The position numbers and the translations under genes were made by a program. From an uncultured Sphingobacteriales bacterium (GTDB lineage Bacteria; Bacteroidota; Bacteroidia; Chitinophagales; Chitinophagaceae), in NCBI GenBank assembly GCA_946887085.1, contig CAMPKG010000159.1, forward strand, positions 1 to 7,756: a DNA stretch of 7,756 bases, in the 5' to 3' direction. Under the pieces are notes generated by a model. That model was not told where the DNA came from. It made no database searches and worked only from the letters and a program-made list of their open reading frames with translations. Of this stretch, positions 6,437 to 7,756 are shown piece after piece (within the stretch, counting starts at the first letter, position 1; every line of letters starts with the position of its first letter).

Positions 6437-7330
6437 CTATTCATCACTCCAAACTACAGCACCTATCTTCCAGGTCTTATCCAGTTTGATCAGCTGAAAA
6501 AATTTATGTCCATGCGTTTCAAAGGGGTCGCCATTCAGCACACCCTTTTTTTTGTACCTAGAATAATGTTGCGCTATATCCCCGACGATCTTTGTATCTC
6601 CGGATATTTCCTTTTCCTCAAAATCCAGCAACGTGCCGTCAGTTAAAAGTTTTTCTCGTGGCGCAACGAAGGTTGAAAGAGTCATTATATCTGTTCCGGC
6701 TGATTGTTTGCTAATGATCAAAGCCTCTTGCAGGCACATTTCATTTAAGGCATACAGGCGTGGACGTCCGTGTGTGTTCGTAAAAACAGAAAAAAAAGAC
6801 TGCACAAGCAGCGAGATCAATATTTTATCTGCGCCTGCGCCATATATTTGATCGATACCGGTAGGTGTTGTTTTTTCTTCAATAAATTCGAAGCCTAATC
6901 TCTTCAACAAATGCACCGATACTTCATTCTCCTTATTGGTGATCGCATTTAAAAAAGCAATGTCGCCTGTGGTTAACACGTGCTGCAGAACTGCATCGGA
7001 CGCTTCAAAAGCATAGCCATTTTTTGCAACTGCAGGAAGGAAAGCAAATCCGATATCCGGCCATGTCAGCTCTTTTCGTTTGATCAGGGTAATAATTCCG
7101 ATGGAATCGTTTTGGTGCTTTGGCCGGACTACCCAATACAAAATATCGGGGTTGGATATTATACGCTGTGTGTAACCTGCAGCATCTTCGATCGAATGAA
7201 CATTCCGGTCTCCTATGAATTTGAGCCAGCCCTCCGTATTAACTAACTCCAGAATAAATTTACTATCACTTACTTCTAAAGGGTTCAATGTCAGGCGGTC
7301 TGTCGCCAGGGAAATTTGCAGTTGTTTCAT
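6437..7330 (-). CDS. GNAT-family N-acetyltransferase fused to an NTF2-like domain
   Basis: A 297-residue two-domain protein. Residues 1 to about 165 are a RimJ/RimL-type GNAT domain: the N-terminal strand ISLATDRLTLNPL (6-18), a middle DSIGIITLIKR (75-85), DIGFAFLPAVAKNGYAFEAS (92-111) containing the acetyl-CoA pyrophosphate loop, and the C-terminal NKENEVSVHLLKRLGFE (132-148), with the conserved Asn and Leu-Gly-Phe. Such enzymes acetylate the alpha-amine of a protein or a small amine using acetyl-CoA. Residues from about 168 to 297 match the look of NTF2-like/DUF4440 folds, ending in GHKFFQLIKLDKTWKIGAVVWSDE (274-297), whose end is typical of that family. No catalytic residues are evident in this half. 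The frame is open upstream to a TTG at 7411, but the GNAT domain starts right after the ATG at 7330, so I use that start. The gene lies between plsX and the hydrolase on the same strand. The substrate is unknown. Confidence 0.85.
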   Translation of the reverse strand: MKQLQISLATDRLTLNPLEVSDSKFILELVNTEGWLKFIGDRNVHSIEDAAGYTQRIISNPDILYWVVRPKHQNDSIGIITLIKRKELTWPDIGFAFLPAVAKNGYAFEASDAVLQHVLTTGDIAFLNAITNKENEVSVHLLKRLGFEFIEEKTTPTGIDQIYGAGADKILISLLVQSFFSVFTNTHGRPRLYALNEMCLQEALIISKQSAGTDIMTLSTFVAPREKLLTDGTLLDFEEKEISGDTKIVGDIAQHYSRYKKKGVLNGDPFETHGHKFFQLIKLDKTWKIGAVVWSDE

Positions 7331-7372
7331 GCACTTGTCATTTAACCTTATGCTATGAAAATAGTGATTAAA

Positions 7373-7403
7373 TGCATAAAGCACATCAGGCTTTGCATAA
7401 AGC
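7373..7403. repeat. 10-bp direct repeat, 21-bp period, upstream of the GNAT-NTF2 gene
   Basis: TGCATAAAGC occurs at 7373-7382 and again at 7394-7403, with identical sequence and starts 21 bp apart, i.e. two helical turns. Such phasing is expected for two copies of a regulator binding the same DNA face. It lies 43-73 bp upstream of the GNAT-NTF2 ATG. With only two copies in an AT-rich spacer, chance is possible. Confidence 0.4.
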
Positions 7404-7407
7404 CCTG
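7387..7407 (-). terminator. Possible weak hairpin downstream of plsX
   Basis: The minus strand can fold CAGGGCTTT against AAAGCCTG around a 4-nt ATGC loop, with one bulged G. It starts 25 bp after the plsX stop codon. It lacks a following U-tract, so it is at best a weak or attenuating terminator or an RNA-processing site. Confidence 0.3.
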
Positions 7408-7432
7408 GCAACCGTAATTAGTTTATTAAGGA

Positions 7433-7756
7433 TTATTCAACCGGCGTTGTAGCTGCGAAACGTTTTTTGAAAACGTCCATCAGGCCGGCGGCCACTATTT
7501 TGCGGGCTACGTCTATCATGTTCTTGAAAGCAAGCGCGTGGGAGATGCCGTGGCCAATGATTACGGGGCTGTTGATACCCAGGATCGGTGTACCGCCGTA
7601 GATCTCGTAATTGAAATTATCGAGGAATGAATCGCTGAGGTTGCGTTCTGTAAAGATTGTGTGTACCGACTCCGCCATCTTCAGGATGACATTGCCTACA
7701 AAACCCTCGCAAACGATCACATCAACGTCTTCAGAGAACACACCGCGTCCTTCGAT
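7433..7756 (-). CDS. plsX: Phosphate acyltransferase PlsX, C-terminal part (truncated by window edge)
   Basis: PlsX converts acyl-ACP and phosphate into acyl-phosphate, the acyl donor for PlsY in the first step of bacterial phospholipid synthesis; it is a peripheral membrane enzyme. The frame runs to the right edge (107 codons visible) and starts IEGRGVFSEDVDVIVCEGFVGNV, matching the family core in which EGR and CxGFVGN are strongly conserved. It continues with NVILKMAES (22-30) and ends with YEIYGGTPILGIN (49-61) and PVIIGHGISHALAFKN (63-78), the typical substrate-site and C-terminal motifs. The usual protein is about 310-340 aa, so roughly two thirds lies beyond the window. The stop is TAA at 7435-7433. 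Downstream on this strand is the GNAT-NTF2 gene rather than fabH, which often follows plsX. Identification is secure. Confidence 0.96.
   Translation of the reverse strand: MEGRGVFSEDVDVIVCEGFVGNVILKMAESVHTIFTERNLSDSFLDNFNYEIYGGTPILGINSPVIIGHGISHALAFKNMIDVARKIVAAGLMDVFKKRFAATTPVE

Noticed and set aside
6277..6440. Minus-strand frame (VFRSIERHFPQDEVLDIS...) of about 50 codons between the GNAT and hydrolase genes
   Set aside because: Continuously open and mildly protein-like, but it has only a TTG start, overlaps the hydrolase in another frame and matches nothing I know. It may be a decayed remnant, but the evidence is insufficient.
7331..7411. Longer GNAT protein with a TTG start at 7411
   Set aside because: The extra 27 residues cross the repeat/hairpin spacer and precede the normal GNAT N-terminal strand, which starts right after the ATG at 7330.

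Overview
The window looks like chromosomal DNA of a Bacteroidota bacterium, most likely of the Chitinophagaceae type. This is inferred from four things: a type IX secretion (T9SS) C-terminal sorting domain on a secreted enzyme, Bacteroidota-style TAnnTTTG -7 promoter boxes, few Shine-Dalgarno sequences, and the look of the ValRS, PlsX and RNase P RNA. No mobile element, CRISPR array, tRNA or rRNA was seen.

Layout, left to right. 1-1445 (-): N-terminal 481 codons of valyl-tRNA synthetase, running off the left edge. 1446-1603: divergent intergenic region with a good -7 box for valS. 1604-3181 (+): a secreted protein that joins a cytochrome-c-like CxxCH segment, a PHM-type (type II copper) monooxygenase core and a T9SS sorting domain. 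3183-3245: two back-to-back intrinsic terminators, one for each converging transcript. 3268-3635 (-): RNase P RNA (rnpB). 3636-3747: divergent promoter region with one -7 box per strand. 3748-4539 (+): predicted outer-membrane lipoprotein of unknown function. 4532-5611 (-): three-domain Ada methyltransferase/regulator, whose 3' end overlaps the lipoprotein gene by 8 bp. 5669-6313 (-): alpha/beta hydrolase with a GTG start. 6437-7330 (-): GNAT acetyltransferase fused to an NTF2-like domain. 7433-7756 (-): C-terminal part of PlsX, running off the right edge.

Working together: most genes here are housekeeping functions (translation, tRNA processing, phospholipid synthesis, alkylation repair) with no shared pathway. 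plsX, the GNAT-NTF2 gene, the hydrolase and ada lie in the same direction with gaps of 102, 106-122 and 57 bp, so they may be partly co-transcribed, but functional coupling is not evident. The most distinctive gene is the heme-motif/copper-monooxygenase/T9SS protein. I see no convincing evidence of a completely new multi-gene system.
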